A DNA stretch of 64,000 nt from Erinaceus europaeus (GCF_950295315.1 NC_080171.1:116679064-116743063); one strand, 5' to 3'. Positions 1 through 9,988 are shown, numbered from the stretch's first letter. Translations and numbers: made by a program. The notes: generated by a model not told the origin, from the sequence alone.

Positions 1-165
1 TGAAAGGGTTCAAGTCCCTGGTCCCTATCTACAGGGCTGGGGGTGGGGGGCACTTCACAAGCGGTGATGCAGGGCTGCAGTTGTCTCTCTCTCTCTCTTT
101 ATCTTCCCCTCTCCTTTCAACTTCTTTCCACCTGTCTCTATCCAATAAATAAATAGTATAATATA
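1..165 (+). mobile_element. Type B SINE, cut by window start
   Basis: The sequence carries the GGTTCAAGTCCCTGGTCC box, the CT-rich body and the TCTCTATCCAATAAATAAAT tail. The head lies outside the window. Confidence 0.9.
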
Positions 166-261
166 ATAAGTGAGTAAATGAAATAACATATTAAAAAGAA
201 AAAAGCATAACCACTGATTGATACAGGAAATTTTTCTGATATCTTGAGTCACTTCACGTAC

Positions 262-316
262 CTGATCTGTGGGCGTGTAGTCCACCAAACTGACACTGTC
301 GATCCTTTCCAGGAAG
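262..316 (-). CDS. GNAL: GNAL coding exon (G-olf alpha, end of helical domain)
   Basis: This 55-bp exon encodes one base completing a Tyr codon and then FLERIDSVSLVDYTPTDQ. That peptide fits G-olf alpha rather than its paralogue GNAS, which has FLDKIDVIKQADYVPSDQ at this place. On the minus strand the exon is preceded by a pyrimidine-rich acceptor (tttctccccag) and followed by a donor (gtacgtgaag). In the family this segment closes the all-helical domain just before switch I, whose DLLRCRV motif should lie in the next exon, outside the window. By alignment from memory it covers about residues 165-182 of the 381-residue form. G-olf couples olfactory, dopamine D1 and adenosine A2A receptors to adenylyl cyclase at the plasma membrane. 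The start phase matches the exon at 33887-33984 exactly. No frameshift or stop is seen. Confidence 0.95.
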
Positions 317-671
317 CTGGGGAGAAAGCAGCACATGTTCAGAAGTGGTCCGCCAACCATCCTGGCTGTGTATGGAGTCAGGCATGGCATTATCACACTA
401 GCCGTGAGGCAGGAAACAGAAAAGGTGGGGTTCCACTTTCTTTGCTATGTATCTGCCTAGATAGCGCCCCATCCTGGTTTCAGGGCTAAGAGATCATTCC
501 TTCCCCTCCTTCCTTCCTTTCTTCCCTCTTCCCCCCTTTCTTTGTCTCTGCCTTCCTTCTTCCTCTTGCCCACAAATATGGGGACAGCAATGTTGAAATG
601 TAAATGTGAAATAAGAGGTGAGAAATGTTCGCTTAGTATAGGAAGTTCTGGATAAAATCCCAAAGTTGGCG
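317..671. other. Intron sequence, no recognised element
   Basis: Only a CT-rich stretch (about 498-560) stands out. Nothing else recognised. Confidence 0.6.
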
Positions 672-885
672 GGGGGCGTGGGTTAGGGCAGGCAGTGGTG
701 CACATGGTTGAATGCACTTAACACGGTGCAAGAATCTGGGTTTAAGCCCCTGGTTCCCACCTGCAAGGAGGAAGCTTTGTGAGCAGTGAAGCAGTGCTGC
801 AGGTGTCTCTCTGTCTCTCTCCCTCTCTATCTCCCCCTGCCCCCCCAATTTCTCTTTGTCTCTATCCAATAACTAGGGATGTTCT
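672..885 (+). mobile_element. Type B SINE
   Basis: Full-length head (GGCAGTGGTGCACATGG), tRNA-like B box region GGTTTAAGCCCC, CT body and CTCTATCCAATAA tail. Confidence 0.9.
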
Positions 886-1069
886 GACACAGAGAGGAAG
901 TAGTGTGGGTTCTATTAGTAATGAGGTCATTTCAGGCGGAAAACAAGGTCAGTTCCACCTCAGGGGAAGGTGGCCCGTGACTGCAGGGCCACTGAGAAGC
1001 TCCTCACCGACTTCCTATTTCACTTCCCTCAATCACTCTAACTCTGTCAGATAAAGTAAGGACTAGAAA

Positions 1070-1584
1070 AGCTGGATAAGGGCAAGAGACTGGCACACTT
1101 TAATGATGGCCCTTTTGGTCACTACCAGGCCATCCCATCATCCCGGGCCCTAGTCAGGGGATCCTGGGATTCCCACACAGATATGATGGGCCTAGAACTC
1201 TTAACAGATCCCTCTCTCCACCATCACTGGTCATGTCCATCAGGAACAACACCATAAACCCTCCTGTGGGCATCTACAGGACCTTTCCCTCAATGTAGAA
1301 CAACACTGGTAGAAAATGCTTCACTTTCCGAAGGGAGGCTGGGTCAACCTACTCTGCCACTCGAGGAAGACTGGTCCTGAAATGAGTGCAGCCTAGAATG
1401 TTCCCAGTTGTGACCATGGAATTTGAGCTCAGACCGACAGGGATGCAGAGGTTATGTAGGCTCCTGTGCTAAATATGAATAGACATGGGTCCTACATCAG
1501 ATCAATGAGGTTTACAATTAATGGTATTTATATACTTTTCCCATATTTTGGAGCTACTCTCTGCCCTGATCCAGCTTTCAAGTC
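1070..1584 (+). mobile_element. L1 3' UTR fragment
   Basis: The block from about 1200 aligns by eye with 57170-57540 (shared CATCAGGAACAACAC, GGGATGCAGAG, CCATATTTTGGAGCTACTCT). It stops abruptly at 1584 where an unrelated LTR-like sequence starts, so the L1 3' end is missing. Confidence 0.75.
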
Positions 1585-1593
1585 TAAAGGGGC

Positions 1594-2139
1594 TGTAAGT
1601 GACTGCAACTTTAAACCAAACAGGAAGCCTCTGGCTACAGTTAAAGCTTAGGAAGTGTTGGTATCTTCTAATTCTGCTTTTAAAAACCCCTTCTGTTTCA
1701 TTTGGTTTAAATCCCCCCTGCTTAACACTGCATTCTATTTACATAACCAGTGTATTCTATTTACATAACCACTGCCATCTATTTACATAAATCACTTTTA
1801 CATTTACATAAAGCACCACCTTCCCTCCAGGGCATTGGTGGTTTAGTGGCAGAATTCTCACCTGCTCCACCGCCTCTCCTTGTCACACCCTGATCCTCTC
1901 CTTGTCACACCCTGATTTTCACCAGTCATTTTTCTTTCCACCCTCTCTGCATCACATCCTGTTCACACCCTACTTGGGAAGTATATATAAAGACAACATT
2001 GTTCGTTTTAGTTGGTTGTTAGTTTAGTCTAGCTTGGTATAGATTGCACTGCGTCCTGCATGAATAAAGAGATACTACGTACAGCTCAACCATGAGTCCC
2101 TGGTCGTCTGTCTCCCTGTCAGTGAAGCTCAGCCTGACA
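1594..2139 (+). mobile_element. LTR of an endogenous retrovirus-like element (about 546 bp)
   Basis: The segment begins TGT and ends ACA. It has a TATA box (TATATAAA, about 1984-1991) and a poly(A) signal (AATAAA, 2063-2068) in the right order for U3-R-U5. The U3 has several ATTTACATAA motifs (about 1738-1812) and a doubled CTCCTTGTCACACCCTGAT. The end resembles the LTR at 25858-26185 (both have AATAAAGA, then CTGGTCGTCT). No clean target duplication is seen, so the ends are approximate. No internal viral genes are present. U3 also contains a tRNA-Gly-like segment. Confidence 0.7.
1832..1865 (+). other. tRNA-Gly 5'-half-like segment inside the LTR
   Basis: GCATTGGTGGTTTAGTGG and the following 16 bases match the 5' half of tRNA-Gly(GCC) with about 3 differences in 34, including D-arm and A box. 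The 3' half and B box are absent. It is the tRNA sense strand, not a primer-binding site complementary to the tRNA 3' end. Confidence 0.7.
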
Positions 2140-2670
2140 AGGAAGCAACCAATTTAAAATAGGATGCAGATAGGGTAGAGGTAGGTGGGTGAATTTATTC
2201 AGATGGTAATAACGAGTAGAAGTAGAAACAATGACATGAGGTGAATAAAAAAAAAGGCATCAAAAGTTCTTGATAGATATGATTAAAGACTACCTTCTAA
2301 AGGAAGCAGTGGGAGTTACTTTCCTGAATGCTATTAAAAATAAGTGTTTCTGAGATGGTGGTGACCGAGGTAAAGATGTCAAGTTCTTTCCCCATCCTTA
2401 GTCTCCAGGATGGAGATTCAAAGTCCCTTGCAGTTCTGATACTTAGCCACCTAAGCGACACGTGAGAGTCACGACAAGTGACTACGCCCACCAGTATCTT
2501 CTGAATTGTGACTAATGTTGGATGGTATTCTGAGTTCATGAATTTCAAATGTGCCCAACGAAAATTCACCCCTGAAAGTGAACATGTCCTCCGGCTCCTT
2601 GACTCTCTAAAAGAATAAAGGGATAAAATCAAAATCAAAAGCAGTAGTCATCTGCCAGGTTTTGCCTTGA
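2140..2670. other. Intron sequence, nothing recognised
   Basis: No gene or known repeat could be seen. A minus-strand open frame at 2297-2638 has no recognisable product. Confidence 0.5.
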
Positions 2671-2842
2671 TTTTTATTTAATGATGGGAACAGAGGAGGC
2701 AGAGTAAGTGAAGAGTGAAAGAGAGGACAGCATCAAAGCTTCCTTTAATGTGGTGGTGGTGGTGGTGGAGAGGGTAGGGTACTGCACCTGGGTTGCATAC
2801 ATGACAAACCAGCCTGTCTAATGGTCTAGTTCTCTGGCCCTT
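2671..2842 (-). mobile_element. Degenerate type D SINE with (GGT)n
   Basis: The A-rich tail complement, GAGA body and a final CTCTGGCCC are consistent with an old type D element. A (GGT)n run of about 20 bp lies at about 2749-2769. Confidence 0.5.
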
Positions 2843-3105
2843 ACCTTAATTTTTGGTTCAACTGGCACATTTCCTAAAATGTCAATGCACTTTAAATTTG
2901 GACTCTTAATACAATATACAGAGAAATGAATTTCAAAAGTACTTTCCAAATTAATCACAGAATTTCACATGACATTTTAAGGGGTTAGTAACACGGTCTC
3001 CTTAAATATGAAGCTATAAATACTTTTAGTTCAGGGAAAAAATTAAATAATCTCTAAGAATCTCCCCAGAACATTAACTCACAATAGATAAGAGTTGCAG
3101 ATAAG
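2843..3105. other. Unique AT-rich sequence
   Basis: Nothing recognised. Confidence 0.5.
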
Positions 3106-3421
3106 GGTGGTGGCGTACCTGGTTAAGAGCACATGTAATGTGTCCTGAAGCTCCGATTCCCCCAGAGCCCCACCCCACTAGGGAAAGAGAGAGGCAGGCT
3201 GGGAGTATGGACCGACCAGTCAACGCCCATGTTCAGCGGGGAAGCAATTACAGAAGCCAGACCTTCCACCTTCTGCACCCACAATGACCTTGGGTTCATA
3301 CTCCCAGAGGGATAAAGAATAGGAAAGCTATCAGGGGAGGGGATGGGATACAGAGTTCTGGTGGTGGGAATTGTGTGGAGTTGTACCCCTCTTATCCTAT
3401 GGTTTTGTTAATGTCTCCATT

Positions 3422-3456
<35 letters not shown>

Positions 3457-3836
3457 TTGCCTCCAGGGTTATTGCTGGGGCTCAGTGCCTGCACCATGAA
3501 TCCACCGCTCCTGGAGGCCATTTTTCCCCTCTTGTTGTTGCCCTTGTTGTTGTAGCCTTGTTGTGGTTATTACTGTTGATGTCGTTTGTTGTTGGATAGG
3601 ACAGAGAGAAATGGAGAGAGGAGGGGAAGACAGAGAGGGGGAGGGAAAGACAGACACCTGCAGACCTGCTTCATCACCTGTGAAGTGACTCCCCTGCAGG
3701 TGGGGAGCCAGGGGCTCGAACCGGGATCCTTCCACCGGTCCTTGTGCTTTCGGCCATGTGTTCTTAATCTGCTGTGCTACCACCCAATCCCCAATGTCTC
3801 CTTTTTTAATAAATAAAAAAATTAAAAATACAGTAC
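3106..3836 (+). mobile_element. SINE-head / L1 3'-end chimera, split by a SINE
   Basis: Bases 3106-3136 look like a type B SINE head (GTGGCGTACCTGGTTAAGAGC). From 3137 the sequence is L1 3' end (AATGTGTCCTG, then CCCCACTAGGGAAAGAGAGA, CAGAGGGATAAAGAATAGG and GTTTTGTTAATGTCTCC). The L1 part is interrupted at 3419 by a type A SINE and resumes at 3793-3836 with its A-rich tail. Confidence 0.7.
3419..3792 (-). mobile_element. Type A SINE (long form) inside L1 3' end
   Basis: Complete with (TTTA)n tail, GCCTCCAGGGTTATTGCTGG module and head. The direct repeat AATGTCTCC (3410-3418, 3793-3801) marks the insertion into the L1 tail. Confidence 0.92.
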
Positions 3837-4040
3837 TTATACTATCAAAACAATAAAATAAATGGAAATGTCACTCAAAAAAAAAAGAATCATATCATCA
3901 ATTAAAATCTCTTCATTGCAACTTTGCAGCTGAACTCTTTGTGGATACTATTCCTCTGACCAGAGCATTCTTTTCTTTAACTGGTGAAACAATGATTCGT
4001 GATTTATTTTATACAATAAATTACTAATTATGCAATAAAA

Positions 4041-4200
4041 ACAGCACACAAGGACCCAGGTTCAAGCCCTTGGTCCCCACCTGCAGGTGGAAGCTTCATG
4101 AGTGGTAAAGCAGCGTTGCAGGTGTCTCTCTGTCTCTTTCCTTCTATATCTCCCCCTCTCAATTTCTCTGTCTCTATCCAATAATAAAGAAATATAAATA
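4041..4200 (+). mobile_element. Type B SINE, 5'-truncated
   Basis: Starts at GCACACAAGGACCC and keeps the CT body and TCTATCCAATAATAAA tail. Confidence 0.85.
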
Positions 4201-4314
4201 TAAATATTTAAAAACAAGAGTTAAAAAAAAGAGTGGCAGATAATGAGAATTACAATGGCAACAAATCACCCTCAATATCTGTATGATAAGACAAACAGGA
4301 AGCGATATATTTTT

Positions 4315-4440
4315 ATTTAGTTTACTTTTTTAATTGCTACCTGGGTTATCTCTAGGGCTCAGTGCCAGCAATACAAACCCACTGCTCCCGGTAGCCTTAT
4401 TATTATTATTATTTGAATTTTTATTTTGTTTTAATAGGAC
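4315..4440 (-). mobile_element. Fragment of type A SINE tail module
   Basis: Diverged TTGCTACCTGGGTTATC...CACTGCTCC module followed by AATAGGAC; the rest is replaced by the next element. Confidence 0.6.
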
Positions 4441-4460
4441 AATTTTTGCCCCCTCCCTTT

Positions 4461-4680
4461 TTAAACAAATATTTTATTTATTGGATAAAGACACAGAGAG
4501 ATTTATTTGCTAAGACAGAGAGAAACTGAATGGGAAGAGGAGAGAGGTAGAAAGATATCTGAAGTGCTACACTTCACCACTTGTGAAGTTTCTTCCTTGC
4601 AGGTGGGGACGAGGGAGTTGAACTCAGGTCCTTGAGCACTGTATCACATAGGCTCAACCAGATGTGTCACTGCTGGGTCC
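4461..4680 (-). mobile_element. Type B SINE, diverged
   Basis: TTTATTTATTGGATAAAGAC tail, GAGAGA body, CACTTGTGAAG hairpin and TTGCAGGTGGGGAC box are visible. A short internal duplication of the GACAGAGAGA region lies near 4490-4525. Confidence 0.75.
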
Positions 4681-5028
4681 ATTTTTCTTTTCCAGCTTCT
4701 AGAGCTGAGCATATTCATATTTGCATCAATGTTTTAATTCTCTCAATTTTAATCTTTCTCCCATTTGCTATGGCACAAAACTTTATTTCTTGTCAGCTAT
4801 CAGCTATGCTGCTAAAATAACACGAACATCGCCAAGATGGAAACTGTCCTGCTAATTGCCTCTGAACAACTAGACTGAGTTGAGTAAACCTACAATTATT
4901 TCTTATGTGGAAGATAAAGGAAGTTGCAACTCTGTCAAGGCAAGTAAAAAGCTTTTCTTGGTGTGTGAGGAACATTTAATGCTATTATCTACATGATATA
5001 AAAGCTAGGAGGGGGTGGGGAGAAAAAG
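4681..5028. other. Unique intron sequence
   Basis: Nothing recognised. Confidence 0.5.
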
Positions 5029-5100
5029 TATTACCTATATATATTACCTATATATATTATATAATACCTATATATATATATATTACCTATATAATAGTGA
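5029..5100. repeat. TATATATTACC-type AT-rich repeat
   Basis: Several imperfect copies of TATTACCTATATATA in a row. Confidence 0.8.
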
Positions 5101-5121
5101 AGTACCAGGCAGTTTAAAAAT

Positions 5122-5395
5122 TTTATATTTATTTGTTGCCCTTGTTGTTTTATTGTTGTAGTTATTATTGTTGTTGTTGATGATGTCATCATTGTTGGAT
5201 AGGACAGAGAGAACTAGAGAGAGGAGGGTAAGACAGAGGGGGAGAGAAAGACAGACACCTGCAGACCTGCTTCATCGCCTGCGAAGCGATCCCCCTGCAG
5301 GTGGGGAGCCGGGGGCTCAGCTGGGATCCTTATGCTGCTCCTTGTGCTTCATGCCATGTGCACTTAACCCACTGCACTACCGCCCGACTACCCAG
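5122..5395 (-). mobile_element. Type A SINE
   Basis: GTTGCCCTTGTTGTTTTATTG tail, GGATAGGACAGAGAGA body and CTACCGCCCGACT head end; short form without the GCCTCCAGG module. Confidence 0.92.
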
Positions 5396-5431
5396 TTTTT
5401 GTTTTTTTTTTTTTAACCAAAGTACTGTACA

Positions 5432-5625
5432 GGGGGCCAGGTGGTGGCACATCTGGTTAAGTGGACAGATTACAGTGCACTAGGATCTGGGTTCAAGACC
5501 CCAGTCCCCATCTGCAACAGGAAAGCTTCATGAATGGTGAAGCAGGGCTGCAGGTGTCTCTGTCTCTCCCTCTCTATCCCTCTCTCTCTCAGTTTCTCTC
5601 TAGCCTATCAAATAGCATGAAGTTA
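5432..5625 (+). mobile_element. Type B SINE
   Basis: Full head GGGGCCAGGTGGTGGCAC through the CT body; the tail is A-rich. Confidence 0.9.
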
Positions 5626-5696
5626 AAAAATGAAAACAAACAAAAAACCCCACAAAGTCCGGCACAAGTCTGGTTTATGGGGGGGTGGGGAGGACA

Positions 5697-5741
5697 GAAT
5701 CATATCCCGGGATGATTAACCAGTCTCCTTAGGCAACTCAG
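5697..5741 (+). repeat. 45-bp motif, copy 1
   Basis: GAATCATATCCCGGGATGA and the following 26 bases recur with a few changes at 6855-6899. Confidence 0.75.
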
Positions 5742-5841
5742 GGGGGAAACTGAACCTGGGACTCTTGATGCCTCAGGCATGAAAATCCTTTGATCCTTTG
5801 TGTATCCAATAAATCTTCCCTGCCTCCAGACAGGTTTTTTT

Positions 5842-5968
5842 TTTTTTCTTTTTTTTACTGGAGCACTGATTAGCTGTGGTTTAGGTTAGTGTAGGGGATT
5901 GAGCCTGGGCCTTTGGAGCCTCAGCATGAGAGTCTGTTTGCATAACCATTATGCTGTCTACCCCTACC
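5842..5968 (-). mobile_element. Type C SINE fragment
   Basis: TTGAGCCTGGGCCTTTGGAG, CCTCAGCATGAGAGTC and CATAACCATTATGCTGTC mark the tRNA-like head on the minus strand. Confidence 0.75.
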
Positions 5969-6131
5969 CATCCAGGCAGTTCTAATGTACAGCATACTAT
6001 AACACTTCACTTACTATAACACTTATATTCACTAAATAAGTCAGATAAAAAAAAGACAAAACAGCTTTGATTTCTACCAGTACTTGATACATATACATAC
6101 TACAACATGAATGATTTGAATAAAACACAAA

Positions 6132-6424
6132 TGGGGACCCGGTGGTGATGCACCCAGTGAAGTGCACATATTGCCGTTCAAAAGGTCCAGGGTTTGAGCC
6201 ACCGCTCCCCACCTGCAGTGGGGAAGCCCTTGAATGGTGAAGCAGGTCTGCAGGTGTCTTTCTCTCTTCCCTTCTCAATTTCTGTATATTATCTAATAAA
6301 ATAGAAAGAAAAAAAAAAAAGGAAAAAACATCCACTAGCAACAGTGTATTTGTAGTGCTGGCACTGAACCCCAGCAATAACCCTGATGGCAGTAAAAATA
6401 AATAAATAAATTAATTAAAAAAAA
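6132..6424 (+). mobile_element. Type A-like SINE with tail module
   Basis: The head GGGGACCCGGTGGTGATGCA, a shortened CT body, and then the AGCAATAACCCTGATGGCAG tail module with (AAAT)n. Confidence 0.8.
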
Positions 6425-6430
6425 TACAAG

Positions 6431-6597
6431 TCCCCCGGCTCCCCACCTGCAGGGGAGCCGCTTCACAGGCGGTGAAACAGGTCTGCAGGTGTCTTATCTT
6501 TCTCTCCCCGTCTTCCCCTCCTCTCTCCATTTCTCTCTGCCCTATCTAACAATGACATCAATAACAATAAAAACATTAAAAATTAAAAAAATACAAG
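6431..6597 (+). mobile_element. Type A SINE, 5'-truncated, with TSD
   Basis: Begins at CCCCCGGCTCCCCACC; the head is missing. AAATACAAGT just before and just after looks like the target duplication, so it inserted at the A tail of its neighbour. Confidence 0.8.
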
Positions 6598-7307
6598 TAA
6601 ATGTATTTACTTGTATTTATGAGCTGCCATAAGGAAGGGGGTTGGCAAATCAGCCAAAAGGGGCCAATTGCATAGAGAAGGGCAGAGTTGGACCTTTAGT
6701 GTGGAATTTAAATATAGCTTCATTACAATGATGCACACCAGAAACTGATGTTACAATGCACGCTTACGTTTAATCAAACAATTAAAAAAAGAACCATGTT
6801 ACTTAAAAGGGTGCTCAGATCAGCTGCAGAACTTGGGATTCAACATTCCTAGCTGAATCATATTCTGGGATAATTGACCAGTCTCCTTAGGCAACTCAGT
6901 GACTCCAGTACACATCAGAGTTTGAAATTCTCCTTTTTACCGCCTCCCTACTCTAGGCCCTTATACTCGTCTCACCTGGCTATTAGTCTCCCATGACTCA
7001 CGGTCCTGCTAAACCCTTAGGGCAAAGGCCACATTTTAATCTAGCCTCCACGTCCTTTACTGTCAGGCTAATCTCTTCACTTTTTTATATTGACTTCAAT
7101 TCTCCACTCTGATTATGTCCCAGTGTAGTTCAGACCTTTGAGTAATTTCCCCCTTTTAAACAAAATCTGAAGCCCTGGATCAAACCCTGCTTCTTAAGAA
7201 GCCAGTTCTAGCCACCATGGACACTGTGGTCACATTCTCTGTGTAAGGTCATAATTTGCTGAGCAAGGCCTGCAGCCTTGTATTGTGATTTATCTCCTCT
7301 GTTGAAG
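6598..7307. other. Unique intron sequence with 45-bp motif copy 2
   Basis: The second copy of the 45-bp motif lies at 6855-6899. Nothing else recognised. Confidence 0.5.
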
Positions 7308-7445
7308 TTGAGGTGTAATATATACAAAGTATGTAAAATGCACCAATCTTAGTGTTATTTCTGATGCTCTTATATCTGTATATTCTCACCGCCATCTTTA
7401 CTATAGGAAGACCCTGTTTACTTAACTATACAGAGTATCTTTCAA
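7308..7445 (-). mobile_element. Ancient L1 (L1M-like) fragment
   Basis: The run TTGAGGTGTAATATATAC...AAAATGCACCAATCTTA...CACCGCCATC resembles the antisense of old mammalian L1 3' regions. Diverged, so low confidence. Confidence 0.45.
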
Positions 7446-7924
7446 GATAAAATTTTTTGTTTCTAAAAAGAAGCCCAGAAGAGCTAGCATTTGATATATT
7501 TTAATCTAAACTCTTTTAGTCTTCCTGAGTAAACACTGTATCATATTCAAGAGAGATGAAACTTAAACCCCAGTGTGCAGGGGCAAAAAAATTCAATTCA
7601 GAGATATGCTATAAAGGATAAGGACAGATTCTACAGGTATGTGTCCTCAACACTCTGCGTCCCATTGATGACAGTGGATATATAACTGGTGAGCTTTAAG
7701 CACTGTCACATCTCTTAAGCACTATTCTGGGTGAGGGAACAGGGTGTGAGAATAAAACCAGGGACTGATTAACTACAAAGGCCCAGCAATTGCTTGTGAC
7801 CAAGACAGGCACTGCCTGGTCTGGTATTGCTCTAAACAGAATTCAAATCTAGGCAGAGCAAAAATAAACCTAAGCAAAATAAGGCATTTAGCTAATTTCA
7901 ATTCTATAGTTACCACAGGGGCTT
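7446..7924. other. Unique intron sequence
   Basis: Nothing recognised. Confidence 0.5.
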
Positions 7925-7936
7925 ACTATTCATTTT

Positions 7937-7997
7937 TTTTAATTTTTTTTATTTAAGAAAGGATTAATTAACAAAACCATAGGGTAGGAGGGGTACA
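7937..7997 (-). mobile_element. 61-bp L1 3' end with TSD
   Basis: The complement of GTACCCCTCCTACCCTATGG plus GTTTTGTTAATTAATCC and an A tail. ACTATTCATTTT repeats at 7925-7936 and 7998-8009. A very short 5'-truncated L1 insertion. Confidence 0.9.
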
Positions 7998-8722
7998 ACT
8001 ATTCATTTTCATATCCATTGCCTTGTAGTTTTTGCCAGTGACACTGAAGGTCCTGAGGCTTGGCTTGTGGTCACAGAAACGCCCCTAAGGAATGCTGTAC
8101 ATTTTGCAGAGAAGGAATCTTCATCTTCCTTATAGTGTAAGACTGTTTGACCCAGTTCAGTGAACAGCCTGGTGACTATTTTAGGTGGCTTTTCTTAAGA
8201 CGCAGGCACATATCTGCATTAATACTCATTCAGGAAGAAAGAGCTCTAGTAAGCAACTTTGCTGACGGTACACATCTAACCTGAGCTGAAACAAACTCGT
8301 TTCTAAAATAAACAAAAAACTTATAATTCATACTAGAAACTGTGCCTTAGGAAGCAGAAAAGACAAACAGGAGAAATAATAACAAATCTATGTTAGTAGT
8401 TGCATGAAGACTCACTCTTACTTGTGAGATTCATCTTTAAAAGTACACTCTCCCCCATTCACCTATGAAAGTTTCAATAAGATGAAGAGCCTTGTTGCCA
8501 TGAAGAAATGATTACAGCTAAGAACAGCTCAGGTTTCTAGAAATAAGCATGAAAACACCATGCTTATTAGACAGAAGCTCAGTTAGGAAGGATGACTTTA
8601 GAAAAATACCCTGCTAGTTGAACAAAATCTATCTCTAATTTTTCCCCCCCTTAAAAACAGTTTTGAACAGGATAGACACTCATTTGATAGACACTCATTT
8701 GCAATGATGTCGTTTAAAGTGA

Positions 8723-8728
8723 TTTATT
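8723..8728 (-). promoter_or_regulatory. CHMP1B: Candidate CHMP1B poly(A) signal AATAAA
   Basis: The plus strand reads TTTATT, giving AATAAA on the gene strand about 1.95 kb after the stop codon. It is the most distal canonical hexamer in the repeat-poor block. The nearer hexamers at 9419 and 9677 are alternatives. Confidence 0.35.
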
Positions 8729-9950
8729 TGACAAACTTCTGTGGTTTACATTTCAGCATTTCATCAATTGCAAAAGCGAAGAAATAATTTATGGGCCTTG
8801 TATGCTTTTGAAAATAATGTTTATGGTTCATAGAAATGTACATTCATATACTTGGAAATGAACACATCTTAAGAAAGTTCAAGCATATACAAGCATAGAT
8901 AATCTCACAAAATATATTAATTTTTGTTGGGAATATTTTCACTATAAAAGGGTCTTCAATGTACCAAACAATTCAACACTAAGCTATTTTTCAAAGTTGT
9001 GTTTTTTCACTCTAAAGGGGGTTGATGCCTGCTGTGCTCATATACAAGCTGCCTCTGTGCAACCAGGTGGATGAGAAGAGACACCTTGAGGCAAGCTTTA
9101 GAAAGAAAGTAGTGGGAAGAAAATCAACAAGTGTCCTCTGCAGAAAATTATGAGCAACAACCAGGAGATAAAGACACTTAAAGATGAGGCTCAGTCCTCA
9201 CCTGCATACGACCCTATAGTCATTCACCCTGAAAAACATGTTGAAATGGCAAATACTTGGTTGTGAATCTCTGAACAGTCTAGAAGACTCCCTATACTTG
9301 GTTCTCAAACACTGGAATTATGTAAACTTTTCCAGTGAAAGGTGGCATTTTAAACAATCCTTAAGAGTTTAACTTCGATCAAAACATTTTTTTCTGAGGC
9401 AAAAGCCAACTTCTAGTCTTTATTTTTGAGCCTATGAGCCAGTGGTGGCTTTACTTTTCAGAGAATGCACCCTGCCATCCCAGGAAGACGAAGATAATAC
9501 AGGGCTCTGGCCAAGTTGGGTTAAGCCTGCCTCTTACAAGACTTAATTGGCAGGATGTACACTCAAAAGTATTTCATGTCTAAGTATAACATTCCAATTT
9601 ATATCCCCAAGGCTTCTAGAGAATTGCTTTCAGACAAAATGGTACAAATAATTAGAACTTAAAAAGCAGTTCTAATTTTATTTCTATTTCTGGTTGCTGA
9701 AATCAAAAGGGAACCTACACATAGTTTCAAGATTTTCTCAAACCAATCCAGTTCTTTGGCAATGTGACTGTCATGCTAATTAACATACTTGATTAACGTA
9801 CTTGATAGGACACTAATTAAAAGTGTTGAAATAACTAGACCTGTGGTAGAGCTCATTTGAAACTGTCTTGCCAAGCCACGTCTTCAAATCTCTCAGTAAA
9901 TAAAAACCATAAATGAGGAAACTTAATTTTTCCTTAAAATGAGTGGGAGT

Positions 9951-9988
9951 CAACAAGGGCAACAAAAGGAAATAAATATTTAAAAAAA
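9951..9988 (+). mobile_element. 38-bp SINE tail inserted with perfect TSD
   Basis: The sequence CAACAAGGGCAACAAAAGG then AAATAAAT and an A run is the last about 38 bases of a type A SINE. It is flanked by the 15-bp direct repeat AAAATGAGTGGGAGT (9936-9950 and 9989-10003). It is therefore a real but extremely 5'-truncated insertion in the putative CHMP1B 3' UTR. Confidence 0.85.

Noticed and set aside
1594..2139. Possible complete endogenous retrovirus
   Set aside because: Only LTR-like sequence is present. No gag, pol or env similarity and no second LTR follow within the window.
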